From contig JAMDEM010000036.1 in NCBI GenBank assembly GCA_023486985.1, positions 1 through 21,568 of the forward strand: DNA of 21,568 nt. Reading direction: 5' to 3'. The position numbers and the translations under genes were made by a program. Numbering within the stretch: the stretch's first letter is position 1; every line of letters starts with the position of its first letter. The notes under the pieces were generated by a model. The model was not told the origin of the DNA. It worked only from the letters and a program-made list of their open reading frames with translations, and ran no database searches. This document shows positions 21,485-21,568 of this stretch, piece after piece. Origin of the DNA: Bacillota bacterium (GTDB lineage Bacteria > Vulcanimicrobiota > JAMDEM01).

Positions 21485-21568
21485 CATTAAACAATAAAGA
21501 CTTTCTCATGCCTCGGTAGGCGGCGAAGCGCCATTATGCAAAGCACCTACTTTCTACGGAAGTCTTTT
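21455..21568 (-). ncRNA. L10 leader (ribosomal protein autoregulation element; 5' end at or beyond window edge)
   Basis: Upstream of rplJ the minus strand carries GTAGGTGC, a GGCG/CGCC hairpin and CCTACCGAGG, the layout of the L10 leader bound by the L10-L7/L12 complex. The segment ends in an intrinsic terminator. The 5' part (21568-21550) is a perfect 19-base complement of the terminator's 3' arm (21475-21457), giving two exclusive folds. Confidence 0.82.

Overview
The window looks like chromosomal DNA of an uncultivated, probably anaerobic, moderately AT-rich bacterium. The ribosomal genes and the L10 leader are bacterial. A molybdenum hydroxylase, an oxygen-sensitive BcrA/HgdC-type activase and an [Fe-S] DinG-type helicase suggest redox metabolism without oxygen. 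I cannot name the phylum from the sequence. No rRNA, tRNA or CRISPR array was seen.

Left part (1-5213, all minus strand). In transcription order: a secreted HExxH metallopeptidase, a GspE_N-GAF-HD-GYP signalling protein, then the FAD, [2Fe-2S] and molybdopterin subunits of a xanthine dehydrogenase/CO dehydrogenase-type hydroxylase. The last subunit runs off the window. The signalling gene overlaps the FAD gene by 8 bp, so a second-messenger protein leads the hydroxylase operon. A divergent intergenic region (5214-5425) leads rightwards into one 1401-codon gene: a giant 2-hydroxyacyl-CoA dehydratase activase-like protein with two fused ATPase domains.

Middle part (9632-14300, plus strand). 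This reads as an accessory island. It holds a frameshifted tyrosine-recombinase remnant, a membrane-anchored protein with 22-23-residue beta repeats, a membrane-anchored ankyrin protein with an internal 162-bp duplication, and a Fic protein fused to an AbiEi-like N-terminus. The Fic promoter is embedded in four 24-bp tandem repeats plus an inverted repeat, which suggests autoregulation.

Right part (14301-21568). An MFS exporter and a STAS anti-anti-sigma factor (minus), a DinG-type helicase and a membrane-anchored F420-ligase-like protein (plus), then rplL and rplJ (minus) with an L10-leader attenuator at the window edge. rplL is not followed by rpoB. It meets the F420-ligase-like gene tail to tail across a strong bidirectional terminator.

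The most unusual feature is a family of about 65-bp nested palindromes (five copies at 14308-21456). Their stems differ in sequence but still pair. In two genes the outermost bases of the element are the stop codon. A second palindromic family (two copies) and a G/C-rich repeat lie in other gaps, including gaps inside the hydroxylase operon.
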